30,160 nt of DNA from RXIX01 sp003989075 (lineage in GTDB: Bacteria > Pseudomonadota > Gammaproteobacteria > Competibacterales > Competibacteraceae): positions 1 through 30,160 of the forward strand of contig JAKOYN010000047.1 in assembly GCA_029780415.1 (NCBI GenBank). The letters are read 5' to 3'. Below, one piece after another: positions 18,819 to 27,166 of this stretch. How positions within the stretch are numbered: the first letter of the stretch is position 1; the number at the start of each line of letters is the position of its first letter. The translations under genes and the position numbers were made by a program. The notes under the pieces were generated by a model. It did no database searches, was not told where the DNA came from, and worked only from the letters and a program-made list of their open reading frames with translations.

Positions 18819-19519
18819 GTACGCTTAACCCGATACAGCTCCCGGGTTTTCAGCAACTGGCCCTGCAACTGCACGGCCAGGGCAGCGCGGGTCAGGCGCT
18901 TGGCCTCGCGCAGCAGCACTGGATCGTCCAGGGTACCGTCGCGCAAAGCCAGCAGACCGCGCCCGGAGATCGGCACGCCCGTGGCGTTACCGGCGACCGC
19001 CAGCGGCCCGCAGTCCAGTACATACTGGTACTGCGCCTCGGCAACGATCGGTGCGCCGCTGTGTGCCTCGTGCTCCAGATTCAGGCCATAACCCAGTTCA
19101 GACAGCAGGCACTTTTCAAAACTGCGCAGCACCGGTTCCTCAGCGGCAGCCGTGGCCAGTTCGGCCAGCAGGCGCGCATAGGCCTTGAACAGCTCCGGGC
19201 AGGGATCGCGGCGTGGCAGCAACCGCACCAGCAGTTCATTGGCGTAAAGACCGCTCAGCAGGCGCGCGGGTGGCAGGGAGCTTTGCGGCTGTTGCTCCTC
19301 GGCGCCGGTCAGGGTGACCAGATCGCCAGCACCGCTCCAGGACAGCAGCAGCGGCACGAAGGGCCGCAGCAGACCGCGCAACCGCGATCGAGGTCCGGCC
19401 GCGCCGCGCGCCACCAGACCCAGCCGGCCATGCTCCATGCTGAGCGCTTCCAGCAGCAGGCTGCTATCCCGATAGGGACGGCGGTGCAGGATGAACGCCG
19501 GCTGCAGCAGGACGCGCAT
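18803..19519 (-). CDS. recO: DNA repair protein RecO
   Basis: About 238 residues from ATG at 19519; an in-frame GTG two codons earlier (19525) is an equally possible start, and neither has a clear ribosome site. The N-terminal OB-fold region shows the family pattern LQPAFILHRRPYRDSSLLLEALSMEHGRLGLVARGAAGPRS, followed by LRPFVPLLLSWSG. The helical C-terminal domain includes LLSGLYANELLVRLLPRRDPCPELFKAY and FEKCLLSELGYGLNLE. RecO works with RecF and RecR to load RecA on SSB-coated single-stranded DNA. It is the last gene of the lepA-lepB-rnc-era-recO block. In many gammaproteobacteria pdxJ follows, but here a convergent kinase gene does. Confidence 0.94.
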   Translation of the reverse strand: MRVLLQPAFILHRRPYRDSSLLLEALSMEHGRLGLVARGAAGPRSRLRGLLRPFVPLLLSWSGAGDLVTLTGAEEQQPQSSLPPARLLSGLYANELLVRLLPRRDPCPELFKAYARLLAELATAAAEEPVLRSFEKCLLSELGYGLNLEHEAHSGAPIVAEAQYQYVLDCGPLAVAGNATGVPISGRGLLALRDGTLDDPVLLREAKRLTRAALAVQLQGQLLKTRELYRVKRTPRPE

Positions 19520-19543
19520 GGTCACGGCGCGGCAGGCGATGCG

Positions 19544-20473
19544 TCAGGGAGCGCCCGGTTCGGCATAACCCAGGCTGTGCAGAGCACGCTCGTCGTCGGA
19601 CCAGCCTTCGCGGACCTTAACCCAGGTTTCCAGATACACCTTGCGATCGAACAGGCGCTCCATATCCGCCCGCGCCTGACGTCCAACCTCGCGCAGGGTG
19701 GCCCCGCCCTCGCCGATGATGATGCCCTTCTGGCTGTCGCGCTCCACCCAGATCACCGCATGGATGCGTGCCAGCCGGCCTTCCTCAGCAAAGCGCTCGA
19801 TTTCCACGGTCAGCGCATAGGGCAATTCCTCGCGCAGCAGGCGGGTCAGCTTTTCGCGAATCAACTCGGCGGCCAGGAAACGCTCACTGCTGGTGGTGAT
19901 CTGGTCCTCAGGGAACAAAAAATCCCCTGCCGGCAGCAGCCCGGCGATCACATCCTGTAGCGCGACGACGTTATCGCCACTGGTGGCGCTCAGCGGTACC
20001 ACACCGGTGAATTCGCGCTTGCCGGCAAGCTGCTGCAGAAACGGCAGCAGGCGCGGCTTGTCGGTGATGCGGTCGACCTTGTTGACCGCCAGCACCACCG
20101 GTCCCGAATAATCAGCCAGACGCAGTAATACGTCGGCATCCTCAGCGGTCCAGCGCAGCGCCTCAACCAGAAACACCACCACATCGACATAGGCCAGCAC
20201 GCTGGCGGCGGTGCGGTTCAGATAGCGGTTCATGGCCCGCTGACCCTGACGGTGCAGGCCCGGCGTATCCACATAGACGATCTGCGCCTGCGGCAGACTC
20301 TGGATGCCGAGGATCACATGGCGGGTGGTCTGCGGTTTGGGCGCGGTGATGCTGATTTTCTGCCCGATCAGGCGGTTCAGCAGTGTCGACTTGCCGACGT
20401 TGGGCCGGCCGAGCAGCGCCACATAGCCCGCACGGACCTGGCCGGTGGCGCCGGTTTCAGTTTCGGAATTCAT
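19544..20473 (-). CDS. era: GTPase Era, 16S rRNA-binding ribosome assembly factor
   Basis: 309 residues from ATG at 20473, which overlaps the rnc stop codon in an ATGA arrangement. A longer open frame to 20566 would run deep into rnc and is rejected. G1 GRPNVGKS lies at 22-29; G2 lies within QTTRHVI; G3 is DTPGLHRQG; G4 is NKVD. The C-terminal KH domain contains the GIIIGEGG loop followed by LREVGRQARADMERLFDRKVYLETWVKV. Era binds the 3' end of 16S rRNA and assists 30S maturation at the inner face of the membrane. Coupling to rnc is the classic arrangement. Confidence 0.97.
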   Translation of the reverse strand: MNSETETGATGQVRAGYVALLGRPNVGKSTLLNRLIGQKISITAPKPQTTRHVILGIQSLPQAQIVYVDTPGLHRQGQRAMNRYLNRTAASVLAYVDVVVFLVEALRWTAEDADVLLRLADYSGPVVLAVNKVDRITDKPRLLPFLQQLAGKREFTGVVPLSATSGDNVVALQDVIAGLLPAGDFLFPEDQITTSSERFLAAELIREKLTRLLREELPYALTVEIERFAEEGRLARIHAVIWVERDSQKGIIIGEGGATLREVGRQARADMERLFDRKVYLETWVKVREGWSDDERALHSLGYAEPGAP

Positions 20474-21135
20474 CGCATTTGCTCCAGCACTTGCCGGGCG
20501 GCTTCCTGCTCGGCCTTGCGGCGGCTGCCGCCGACCGCTGTGGCGCGGCAGTTCCCGATCACGCATTCAACCATGAAGCTCTGCGCGTGCGGCTCGCCGC
20601 GAATCTCCAGCACGTTGTAGACCGGCAGGCCCAGCTGGCGAGCCTGCAGATATTCCTGCAGGCGGGTCTTGGGATCCTTCAGCTCGCTGGCGCTGTTCAG
20701 GCGCGCCAGGCTATCCCCATACAGATTCAACACAAGCGCGCGACAGGCCTCGAAACCGCCATCCAGGTAGGTAGCGCCGACGATGGCCTCGACAGTATCG
20801 GAGAGAATCGATTCGCGTCGATTGCCGCCGCTTTTGAGTTCGCCCGGCCCCAGCCGCAACCAGTCGCCGAGCTTCAGACTCCGGGCCAGCTCGGCCAGCG
20901 TCTCGGCGCGCACCAGACTGGCACGCAGCCGGCTCAGCTCGCCTTCGCTGGCTTTCGGATACTGCTGGAACAGATACTCGGCCACGGCCAGATTCAGCAG
21001 CGCATCGCCAAGGAATTCCAGGCGCTCGTTATTGCGCGCCGCAAAGCTGCGATGGGTCAGCGCTTCTTCCAGCAGCTCCAGCCGCTGGAAGCGATAACCC
21101 AGGACAGCACACAAGGGGGCGAGGGATGGACTCAC
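20470..21135 (-). CDS. rnc: Ribonuclease III
   Basis: 221 residues. The catalytic endonuclease domain has the signature NERLEFLGDALLNL and the second metal-ligand region DTVEAIVGATYLDGG. The double-stranded RNA-binding domain occupies about residues 152-221, starting DPKTRLQEYLQA and ending GGSRRKAEQEAARQVLEQM. The enzyme cleaves double-stranded RNA, including the rRNA precursor. The start overlaps the stop of the DUF4845 gene by 4 nt, and its stop overlaps the start of era, so the three genes are translationally coupled. Confidence 0.97.
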   Translation of the reverse strand: MSPSLAPLCAVLGYRFQRLELLEEALTHRSFAARNNERLEFLGDALLNLAVAEYLFQQYPKASEGELSRLRASLVRAETLAELARSLKLGDWLRLGPGELKSGGNRRESILSDTVEAIVGATYLDGGFEACRALVLNLYGDSLARLNSASELKDPKTRLQEYLQARQLGLPVYNVLEIRGEPHAQSFMVECVIGNCRATAVGGSRRKAEQEAARQVLEQMR

Positions 21136-21509
21136 GGATTCAGCGGCAATGACTCATTGACCTTCAGGAGCACATACAGGCCATAAAACAGCGGCCGCTC
21201 CTCCTGATACACCAGATCGATCACCCGGCCGTTGCGATCGTTGCGGATTCGCAACTGATTGGCCCTGATGTTCTCAACATAGCCGATATCGAAACGCTTC
21301 TGGATCGCAGCCTGGATATCCTGTGGCGTCATCTGCGCCAGCTGCGGTTCCTTGCGCACGCTCTCGATGGTCGACTTGATCGAGAAATACTGCACATACA
21401 TCGGGATCACCTTCATGGCGATCAGGGCCACGAAGCCGATCACGACCAGGAGCAGCAGCAGGCCGATCACGCTCATGCCCCGCTGCCGCACTGCTGTTCG
21501 ATTGGCCAT
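21132..21509 (-). CDS. DUF4845 small membrane protein
   Basis: 125 residues from ATG at 21509, which has GGGAGGGTAGG just upstream; the longer open frame is not needed. A short basic N-terminus (MANRTAVRQRG) leads into one hydrophobic helix, MSVIGLLLLLVVIGFVALIA, then a soluble region with KVIPMYVQYFSIKSTIESV and QAAIQKRFDIGYVENI. This matches the DUF4845 family, found between lepB and rnc in Pseudomonas and relatives. The RG-MSVIGLLLLL junction looks like a prepilin leader but lacks the usual Glu5. The function is unknown; the gene probably rides in the lepA-recO operon. Confidence 0.88.
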   Translation of the reverse strand: MANRTAVRQRGMSVIGLLLLLVVIGFVALIAMKVIPMYVQYFSIKSTIESVRKEPQLAQMTPQDIQAAIQKRFDIGYVENIRANQLRIRNDRNGRVIDLVYQEERPLFYGLYVLLKVNESLPLNP

Positions 21510-21534
21510 TTTCCTACCCTCCCCTGTCATGAAA

Positions 21535-22368
21535 TCATTCAATACGGGACCCGATCCGGCCGCACTGGCCATTCAGGGTAATGCAATCCCAGTTCATCCA
21601 GATGAAGAAGGCCTTGCCAATCAGATTCTCTTCCGGCAAGGGTCCCCAGACCCGGCTGTCGCTGCTGTTGTCGCGATTATCGCCCATCATGAAATAGTGG
21701 CCCGACGGCACCTGATAGTGCCAGACGATCCCGCCATCAGCCTCACGCCGCGCCTGCAGCCCCGACCAGAGCATGCCCATGCCCCAGCGGCCCTCGACCT
21801 GCACCTGGCTCGCGTGCGCTACCGTGCCCAACTGCTCCTCGAAACGCCGGTAACCGGGATCGGCCGCGCCGGCCAGAGGCTGCTGCACCGCTGGCTGGCC
21901 GTTGATGAACAGTTGCTTGTCGCGGTATTCAAGGCGATCGCCGGGCAGGCCCACCACCCGCTTGATATAGGCGACCGTGGGCTCCAGCGGATAACGGAAC
22001 ACCACCACATCGCCGCGTTCCGGATGCCCGGCGCCCGCGATCCGGGTATTCAGCACCGGCAGGCGCAGACCATAGGCAAACTTATTCACCAGGATGAAAT
22101 CGCCCTTGAGCAGGGTCGGCACCATTGATTCGGAGGGAATACGGAACGGCTCAACCAGAAATGAGCGTAGCACCAGCACCGCCAGGATCACGGGAAAGAA
22201 TGACTTCGACAGATCGACGTACCACGGTAACCGGGCCGGATCGGTCGGCACTCCTGCGCCAGCAACCACGCGACGCGGCGCCAGAATCAGCACATCCAGC
22301 AGCCAGACTGCGCCGGTCAACACGGTCAGCAGCACAAGCACAGCGGAAAAATCGATATTCATGGGCAT
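21535..22368 (-). CDS. lepB: Signal peptidase I
   Basis: 277 residues (or 275 from the second Met at 22362). Two N-terminal hydrophobic segments lie near 8-30 and 57-70. The periplasmic catalytic domain has the nucleophile Ser81 in IPSESMVPTLLKGD and the general base Lys136 in YIKRVVGLPGD, followed by GHYFMMGDNRDNSSDSRVWG. The enzyme cleaves signal peptides from exported proteins at the outer face of the inner membrane. The region between the membrane segments and the enzyme core is of ordinary length. It sits 37 nt after lepA, as in most gammaproteobacteria. Confidence 0.97.
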   Translation of the reverse strand: MPMNIDFSAVLVLLTVLTGAVWLLDVLILAPRRVVAGAGVPTDPARLPWYVDLSKSFFPVILAVLVLRSFLVEPFRIPSESMVPTLLKGDFILVNKFAYGLRLPVLNTRIAGAGHPERGDVVVFRYPLEPTVAYIKRVVGLPGDRLEYRDKQLFINGQPAVQQPLAGAADPGYRRFEEQLGTVAHASQVQVEGRWGMGMLWSGLQARREADGGIVWHYQVPSGHYFMMGDNRDNSSDSRVWGPLPEENLIGKAFFIWMNWDCITLNGQCGRIGSRIE

Positions 22369-22405
22369 AGGGCTTTGATACGGGTCCGGGACGGGATGGA
22401 AGTGT

Positions 22406-24202
22406 TCACGAGTTCTTGTCGACCTGCAACACCGCCAGGAAGGCTTCCTGGGGAATTTCCACCTTGCCGACCTGCTTCATGCGGCGCTTGCCGGCCTTTT
22501 GCTTTTCCAGCAGCTTGCGCTTGCGGGTGATGTCGCCACCGTAGCACTTGGCGAGCACATTCTTGCGCAGTGCCTTGACCGTAGTGCGGGCGATGATCTG
22601 ACTGCCAATGGCGGCCTGGATCGCCACTTCGAACATCTGCTGCGGAATCAGCTCCTTGAGCTTGACCGTCAGTTCGCGGCCACGGTACTGGGCCTGATCG
22701 CGATGGACGATGGCCGATAGCGAATCAACCCGCTCGCCGTTGATCAGCACGTCCAGCTTGACCAGCGGCGCCACCTGGAAGCGCTCGAAGCTGTATTCGA
22801 AGGACGCAAAGCCGCGACTGACCGATTTGAGCCGGTCGAAGAAGTCCATCACCACTTCGCTCATCGGCATCTCGAAGCTCAGTTGCACCTGGCCGCCGGC
22901 ATAGTGCAGGCCGCGCTGCACGCCGCGCTTTTCGATGCACAGCGTGATGATCGAGCCCAGATAGTCCTGTGGGGTGAGAATATGGGCGACGATGATCGGC
23001 TCGCGGACCTCGGCAATCTCGTTGGCCGGGGGCAGCTTGGCCGGGTTGTCGATCTTCAGCAGTTCCTGCGCGGTGGTCAGCACTTCGTAGACCACAGTTG
23101 GCGCGGTGGTGATCAGATCGAGGTTGTATTCGCGCTCCAGCCGTTCCTGCACAATCTCCATGTGCAGCAGGCCAAGAAAACCACAGCGGAAGCCAAAACC
23201 CATCGCCTGCGAGGTTTCCGGCTCGAAGAACAGCGAAGCATCGTTCAGGCGCAGCTTCTGCAGGGCTTCGCGCAGGTTGCCAAAATCATCCGAATCAACC
23301 GGGAACAGCCCGGCAAACACCCGTGGCTGCACCTTCTGGAAACCGGGCAACGCTTGCGCGGCCGGGCGATCCGTGCTGGTGAAGGTGTCGCCAACCGGGG
23401 CGCCATCAATGTCCTTGATGCCGGCGATCACATAGCCGACTTCGCCAGCCTCCAGCGCCGGCCGGTCGCTGCGCTTGGGGGTAAAAATGCCTACCGATTC
23501 CACCTGGAAGCTGCGCCCGGTGGACATGACCTGAATCTTCTGCTTGGGCACGATCCGGCCATCGACCACCCGCACCAGCGAGATCACGCCGACGAAATTG
23601 TCAAACCAGGAATCGATGATCAACGCCTTGAGCGGGCCATCCGGCTGCCCCTTGGGCGCGGGGATGTGGGCCACAATCGCTTCCAGCAGATCCTCGACGC
23701 CCAGGCCGGTTTTGGCGCTGACCCGCACTGCCTGACTGGCGTCCAGGCCGATGATGTCACCAATCTCGTTCGCTACCCGCTCCGGCTCGGCTGAAGGCAG
23801 GTCGATCTTGTTCAGCACCGGCAGCACGTCGAGGCCCTGCTCGATAGCGGTGTAGCAGTTGGCGACGCTCTGTGCTTCAACGCCCTGCGCAGCGTCCACG
23901 ACCAGCAGCGCGCCCTCGCAGGCGGCCAGTGAGCGCGACACTTCATAGGAGAAATCGACGTGACCGGGGGTGTCGATGATGTTGAGCTGATAGGTACAGC
24001 CGTCACGGGCCGGATAGCGCAAGGACACGCTCTGGGCCTTGATGGTGATGCCGCGCTCCCGCTCCAGATCCATGGAATCGAGCACCTGCTCGGCCATCTC
24101 CCGCGCGCTGAGGCCGCCGCAGATCTGGATGAAGCGATCGGCGAGGGTCGACTTGCCGTGATCGATATGCGCGATGATCGAAAAGTTGCGAATGTGATCC
24201 AT
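22406..24202 (-). CDS. lepA: Elongation factor 4 (LepA), ribosomal GTPase
   Basis: 598 residues from ATG at 24202, which gives the canonical MDHIRNFSIIAHIDHGKSTL start; an in-frame GTG three codons earlier is less likely. G1 is AHIDHGKS, G3 is DTPGHVDF, G4 is NKIDLP, and the switch region shows RERGITIKAQ. The EF4-specific C-terminal domain is complete, with LAKCYGGDITRKRKLLEKQKAGK. The length equals that of the E. coli protein. LepA acts on the ribosome during elongation and 30S biogenesis. It is the first gene of the operon running to recO and lies 83 nt after the rse terminator. Confidence 0.97.
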   Translation of the reverse strand: MDHIRNFSIIAHIDHGKSTLADRFIQICGGLSAREMAEQVLDSMDLERERGITIKAQSVSLRYPARDGCTYQLNIIDTPGHVDFSYEVSRSLAACEGALLVVDAAQGVEAQSVANCYTAIEQGLDVLPVLNKIDLPSAEPERVANEIGDIIGLDASQAVRVSAKTGLGVEDLLEAIVAHIPAPKGQPDGPLKALIIDSWFDNFVGVISLVRVVDGRIVPKQKIQVMSTGRSFQVESVGIFTPKRSDRPALEAGEVGYVIAGIKDIDGAPVGDTFTSTDRPAAQALPGFQKVQPRVFAGLFPVDSDDFGNLREALQKLRLNDASLFFEPETSQAMGFGFRCGFLGLLHMEIVQERLEREYNLDLITTAPTVVYEVLTTAQELLKIDNPAKLPPANEIAEVREPIIVAHILTPQDYLGSIITLCIEKRGVQRGLHYAGGQVQLSFEMPMSEVVMDFFDRLKSVSRGFASFEYSFERFQVAPLVKLDVLINGERVDSLSAIVHRDQAQYRGRELTVKLKELIPQQMFEVAIQAAIGSQIIARTTVKALRKNVLAKCYGGDITRKRKLLEKQKAGKRRMKQVGKVEIPQEAFLAVLQVDKNS

Positions 24203-24253
24203 GAATCCCACTGTGAAAAACGGTAGCCCACCACACGCTGCCCAACGAGAGCC

Positions 24254-24268
24254 CTGGCCTTAGGCCAG
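24254..24268. other. Small perfect palindrome upstream of lepA
   Basis: CTGGCCT and AGGCCAG flank a single base in the short gap between the rse terminator and lepA. It could be an operator or a second small hairpin; no promoter elements could be confidently placed around it. Confidence 0.35.
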
Positions 24269-24285
24269 CCGCACCCTGCACACTA

Positions 24286-24319
24286 AAAGCCCCCGCGCCG
24301 GGATGGCTGCGGGGGCTTT
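24286..24319 (-). terminator. Rho-independent terminator after rseC
   Basis: Two 11-nt arms, AAAGCCCCCGC and GCGGGGGCTTT, pair perfectly around a 12-nt loop. On the minus strand the hairpin ends in CTTTTAG. It lies 38 nt past the rseC stop and ends the rpoE-rse operon before lepA. The symmetrical A and T ends would allow weak bidirectional function. Confidence 0.88.
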
Positions 24320-24357
24320 AAGCACAATACCACCGGGCTGAGAAGGCAATTATAGCG

Positions 24358-24831
24358 CTATTGCCAGGCATCCGGCACCGTTTCCGCAACGGGTGCCTGA
24401 TGACGGAGAATGACCGGCTGAAAGCGGCTGTCATGCTGCACATGCCGCGCCAGCACCCGGGTCACCCACAGGCCCAGCCCCAACCCCAGAGCACCCAGCA
24501 CTACCACGGGCTCATCGCCAGCGTCGGCAAAGACAAGCCGTCCGAGCAGTGCACCGGCCAGCAGCAGCAGCAGCGCCGGCAGGTAGGCAAGCAGCGCGCT
24601 GCGCAGCAGGGCACCCTCAGCCAGTCCGATGATTACTGCATCCCCGGGATGCACCGCGATCAGCGCGCTGACCCGCACCCGGGTACGCTGGCCGCTCCAG
24701 ATCTTGCCCAGCACCGCCGTACCACAACCGGCTTCACTGGCCTGACAGGCGCCACAAGCCGATTGACGCCGGGTTTCCACCCAGGCCGCGCCCTCTTCCA
24801 GGGCCACGACAATGCCGCGCTCCTCGATCAT
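24358..24831 (-). CDS. rseC: RseC/MucC-type membrane protein (SoxR-reducing system RseC)
   Basis: 157 residues from ATG at 24831, preceded by AGGA; the longer frame overlaps rseB and is rejected. The N-terminal soluble part starts MIEERGIVVALEEG and holds a cysteine cluster, CGACQASEAGCG, of the RseC type. Two hydrophobic helices follow (LLRSALLAYLPALLLLLAGALLGRLV and VVVLGALGLGLGLWV). RseC/MucC proteins modulate the sigma-E system, and in enterics they belong to the Rsx-Rse complex that re-reduces SoxR. It is the last gene of the rpoE operon, 10 nt after rseB. Confidence 0.92.
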   Translation of the reverse strand: MIEERGIVVALEEGAAWVETRRQSACGACQASEAGCGTAVLGKIWSGQRTRVRVSALIAVHPGDAVIIGLAEGALLRSALLAYLPALLLLLAGALLGRLVFADAGDEPVVVLGALGLGLGLWVTRVLARHVQHDSRFQPVILRHQAPVAETVPDAWQ

Positions 24832-24841
24832 GGTGATTTTC

Positions 24842-25858
24842 CTATTTTTCCGCCGGATCGCGGTGCAGCGCAGCGGCAATGCGCTGCACGGTCACCGCCG
24901 GTACCTCACCGACCACCAGCACCTGGTGGCCATCGACCACTGTGCCATAGGCGTTCATCAAACCCAGGCGGGACTCGCCCTGTAGCAGTGGGGTGGCTCC
25001 CTCCTGCAGCGCCTCCAGAAACACCGAAACCGTAGCCAGGCCATCGGCAAAGACCATGTGCTCGCTACCCGATCGACCCGCCACCCCAGCACTGGTCCGA
25101 TTGTGCAGAACCTTGACAAAGCCGGCCGGCAGCGGCTCCACCCGCCAAGGCGATTGGGTAACGGTTTCGCCAGCGGCCTGCTCGGCAGGCGGCGGTAGCG
25201 CTGCGGATTCGACCGCGGGCAATGCCGGCGACTGCAAAGAGGCTTCATCGATCGCGGGCTTAAGCTGCAGATCGGTGAACATCAGCTGCTCAACCGGATG
25301 CTCATGCTCATCCAGCAGCGCCGAACGCAGGACGATGCCATTGCGCCGATCCAGCCACAAGCGGTAGCCATAGCGCCAGCCATCACGCGGCTTGATGGCA
25401 ATCACCTGTGCATCCAGGCCGGCAACCCGGTCCTCGCCCAGGCTGCGCAGATCGTAGTACTGCTCCAGTCGATCCAGGTCCTGGGGGATGGCCGGCAGGA
25501 AGGGCGAACCCCGATAGTCGGCGCCGGGAAAGCGCGCCTTCTGCTCCGGGAGCAGGCAGGTCACGCCGTTATTGGCGACCAGGATTTCCCGCGGCGCGCC
25601 ATTGAGAGAGAACAGCCGCTGCCGCTGACCATCGGGACCGCTGCCGTGCACGATGCGCATCGCTTCGATGTGCGGCCCCTGCACGTAGATGAAGGTGCCT
25701 TCGTAGCTCAGGGTCTGGGCAGACTGCACCATGCGCTGCAGCCAGTGTCTGGCATCCGCGGTGGGTTTGGCATCCCCGTTCACTTGGCCATGCGTGGCCG
25801 GGGCCACGGACCCGGCGGCCAGCGCCAGGACTGCGCAGTACAAGAGTGTCCGCTTCAT
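24842..25858 (-). CDS. rseB: Sigma-E factor regulatory protein RseB/MucB
   Basis: 338 residues with a signal peptide (MKRTLLYCAVLALAAGSVA, cleavage near residue 25). The mature protein has the RseB large domain: WLQRMVQSAQTLSYEGTFIYVQG, MRIVHGSGPDGQRQRLFSLNGAPREI and the lipocalin-like strands YRLWLDRRNGIVLRS. The smaller C-terminal domain includes LPAGFVKVLHNR and VFADGLATVSVFLE. RseB binds the periplasmic part of RseA, protects it from proteolysis and senses mislocalised lipoproteins or LPS. The gene is 8 nt from rseA. Confidence 0.95.
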   Translation of the reverse strand: MKRTLLYCAVLALAAGSVAPATHGQVNGDAKPTADARHWLQRMVQSAQTLSYEGTFIYVQGPHIEAMRIVHGSGPDGQRQRLFSLNGAPREILVANNGVTCLLPEQKARFPGADYRGSPFLPAIPQDLDRLEQYYDLRSLGEDRVAGLDAQVIAIKPRDGWRYGYRLWLDRRNGIVLRSALLDEHEHPVEQLMFTDLQLKPAIDEASLQSPALPAVESAALPPPAEQAAGETVTQSPWRVEPLPAGFVKVLHNRTSAGVAGRSGSEHMVFADGLATVSVFLEALQEGATPLLQGESRLGLMNAYGTVVDGHQVLVVGEVPAVTVQRIAAALHRDPAEK

Positions 25859-25866
25859 TCGCGGTG

Positions 25867-26499
25867 TTAGCGGTTGGTTTGATAGCCGACCATGCGCACA
25901 TAGGGCAGCATGCCGTGCATGCTGTTCATGGACGCGTAGCCGTTATGACTGACCAGATAGCTGTTGAGCCGGGCATCAATCGGCACGCCGGCATCAGCGT
26001 CGTTGCTGGCAGGCTGATCGATTGCCGCAAGCTGCACGGGCCTGGCAACGGGCGCGGCAGCGACCGCCATCACGGCGGGGCGCGACACGGCGGCAGTCTC
26101 GACCGGCGCAAGAGTGGCGTCGGTCTGACTCAGGCGCAGGCCGAACAGGGCCACCAGCACCACCGAGGCGGCCAAGGCAAAACCGGTAACCGGCTTGTAC
26201 CAGGCCGGTAGAGGTCGCATCGCTGGCTGTGGCAGAGGTTCAGCCTCGATGGCCAGACGGATGCGCTCGGCAAATCCGGCATCCATGCTCACCGGCAGAT
26301 GGCCCTGCAGCGTATCGCTGATCAGGTGATAGCGCTCCCAGCGTCCCTGCAAGTCGCGGTCCCGGCCCAGACGACGCAGGGCCAGTTCACTCTCCCGGTC
26401 GGATAGCTCGCCGTCGATCATCGCCGACAACTGGCTAGCTGCGCTGTTCATGTTCATTTCGACCGGTGCCGATAATTGCTCAGCGGGTTTATCAGCCAT
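25867..26499 (-). CDS. rseA: Anti-sigma-E factor RseA/MucA
   Basis: 210 residues; an alternative start is Met15. The cytoplasmic RseA N-terminal domain occupies about 19-85 (SQLSAMIDGELSDRESELALRRL, WERYHLISDTLQG, FAERIRLAIEAEP). One membrane helix lies at about 103-123 (VTGFALAASVVLVALFGLRL), followed by an Ala/Val-rich periplasmic tail ending VRMVGYQTNR. RseA holds sigma-E at the membrane until regulated proteolysis releases it. The reading frame is intact and no truncation of the mucoid-type is seen. It begins 15 nt after the rpoE stop. Confidence 0.95.
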   Translation of the reverse strand: MADKPAEQLSAPVEMNMNSAASQLSAMIDGELSDRESELALRRLGRDRDLQGRWERYHLISDTLQGHLPVSMDAGFAERIRLAIEAEPLPQPAMRPLPAWYKPVTGFALAASVVLVALFGLRLSQTDATLAPVETAAVSRPAVMAVAAAPVARPVQLAAIDQPASNDADAGVPIDARLNSYLVSHNGYASMNSMHGMLPYVRMVGYQTNR

Positions 26500-26514
26500 G
26501 ACTCTATCCCGAAA

Positions 26515-27090
26515 CTAGCTTAATAGTGGACGCAATTTGGCGTCGATCGACTCACGGGCCCGGAAGATCCGGGAACGCACCGTACCGATCGGACACCCCA
26601 TGGTTTGGGCGATTTCCTCGTAGCTCATGCCTTCCAGCTCGCGCAGAGTAATGGCCGTGCGCAAATCCTCTGGCAACGCCTCAATCGCCCGGAACACGGT
26701 CGCCTCGATTTCGTCCTTGAGCAGCAGTCGCTCAGGCGTCTCGTACTCCTTGAGCAGCGACTGGCCTTCATACTGCTCGGCTTCGTGAGCATCGATATCG
26801 GAACCCGGCGGGCGCCGGCCCTGGGCAACCAGATAGTTCTTGGCCGTATTAATGGCGATCCGGTACAGCCAGGTGTAGAAGGCACTGTCTCCACGGAAGC
26901 CCGGCAAGGCCCGGTAGGCCTTGAGAAAGGCTTCCTGCGAGACATCCAGAGCTTCGCTAGGATCATGCACGTAGCGGGAAATCAGCTTGATGATCTTGAG
27001 CTGATACTTGCGCACCAGCAGGTCGAACGCACTTTTATCGCCTTTCTGTACCCGTTGAACCAGCTCGCGATCCAGATGCACTTCGCCCAT
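26515..27090 (-). CDS. rpoE: RNA polymerase sigma-E factor (RpoE/AlgU)
   Basis: 191 residues from ATG at 27090, matching the length of E. coli RpoE; the longer open frame would run through the promoter. Region 2 shows LVQRVQKGDKSAFDLLVRKYQ and DVSQEAFLKAYRALPGFRGDSAFYTWLYRIAINTAKN; region 4 shows LPEDLRTAITLRELEGMSYEEIAQTMGCPIGTVRSRIFRARE. This is an extracytoplasmic-function sigma factor that directs the envelope-stress regulon. It heads the rpoE-rseA-rseB-rseC operon. A GAACTT/TCTATC promoter of its own recognition type lies upstream, so autoregulation is expected. Confidence 0.97.
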   Translation of the reverse strand: MGEVHLDRELVQRVQKGDKSAFDLLVRKYQLKIIKLISRYVHDPSEALDVSQEAFLKAYRALPGFRGDSAFYTWLYRIAINTAKNYLVAQGRRPPGSDIDAHEAEQYEGQSLLKEYETPERLLLKDEIEATVFRAIEALPEDLRTAITLRELEGMSYEEIAQTMGCPIGTVRSRIFRARESIDAKLRPLLS

Positions 27091-27137
27091 CCGGGCTGAC
27101 CCCTTTCGATTCAATGGCAATGTCCATGCGAACAAAA

Positions 27138-27166
27138 CGATAGACCGGACCCGGTCCGGTAAGTTC
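27138..27166 (-). promoter_or_regulatory. Sigma-E-type autoregulatory promoter of rpoE
   Basis: On the minus strand GAACTT (27166-27161) is followed after exactly 16 nt by TCTATCG (27144-27138). This agrees with the GAACTT-N16/17-TCTGA consensus known for RpoE/AlgU-dependent promoters. The predicted leader before the rpoE ATG is about 40 nt. Its 16-nt spacer is a palindrome described as a separate feature. Confidence 0.75.
27144..27160. promoter_or_regulatory. 17-bp palindrome filling the rpoE promoter spacer
   Basis: ACCGGACC and GGTCCGGT flank one central base, an exact 8-bp inverted repeat. It occupies the whole region between the -35 and -10 elements, so a dimeric regulator bound here would block polymerase. 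No regulator can be named. Confidence 0.6.
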
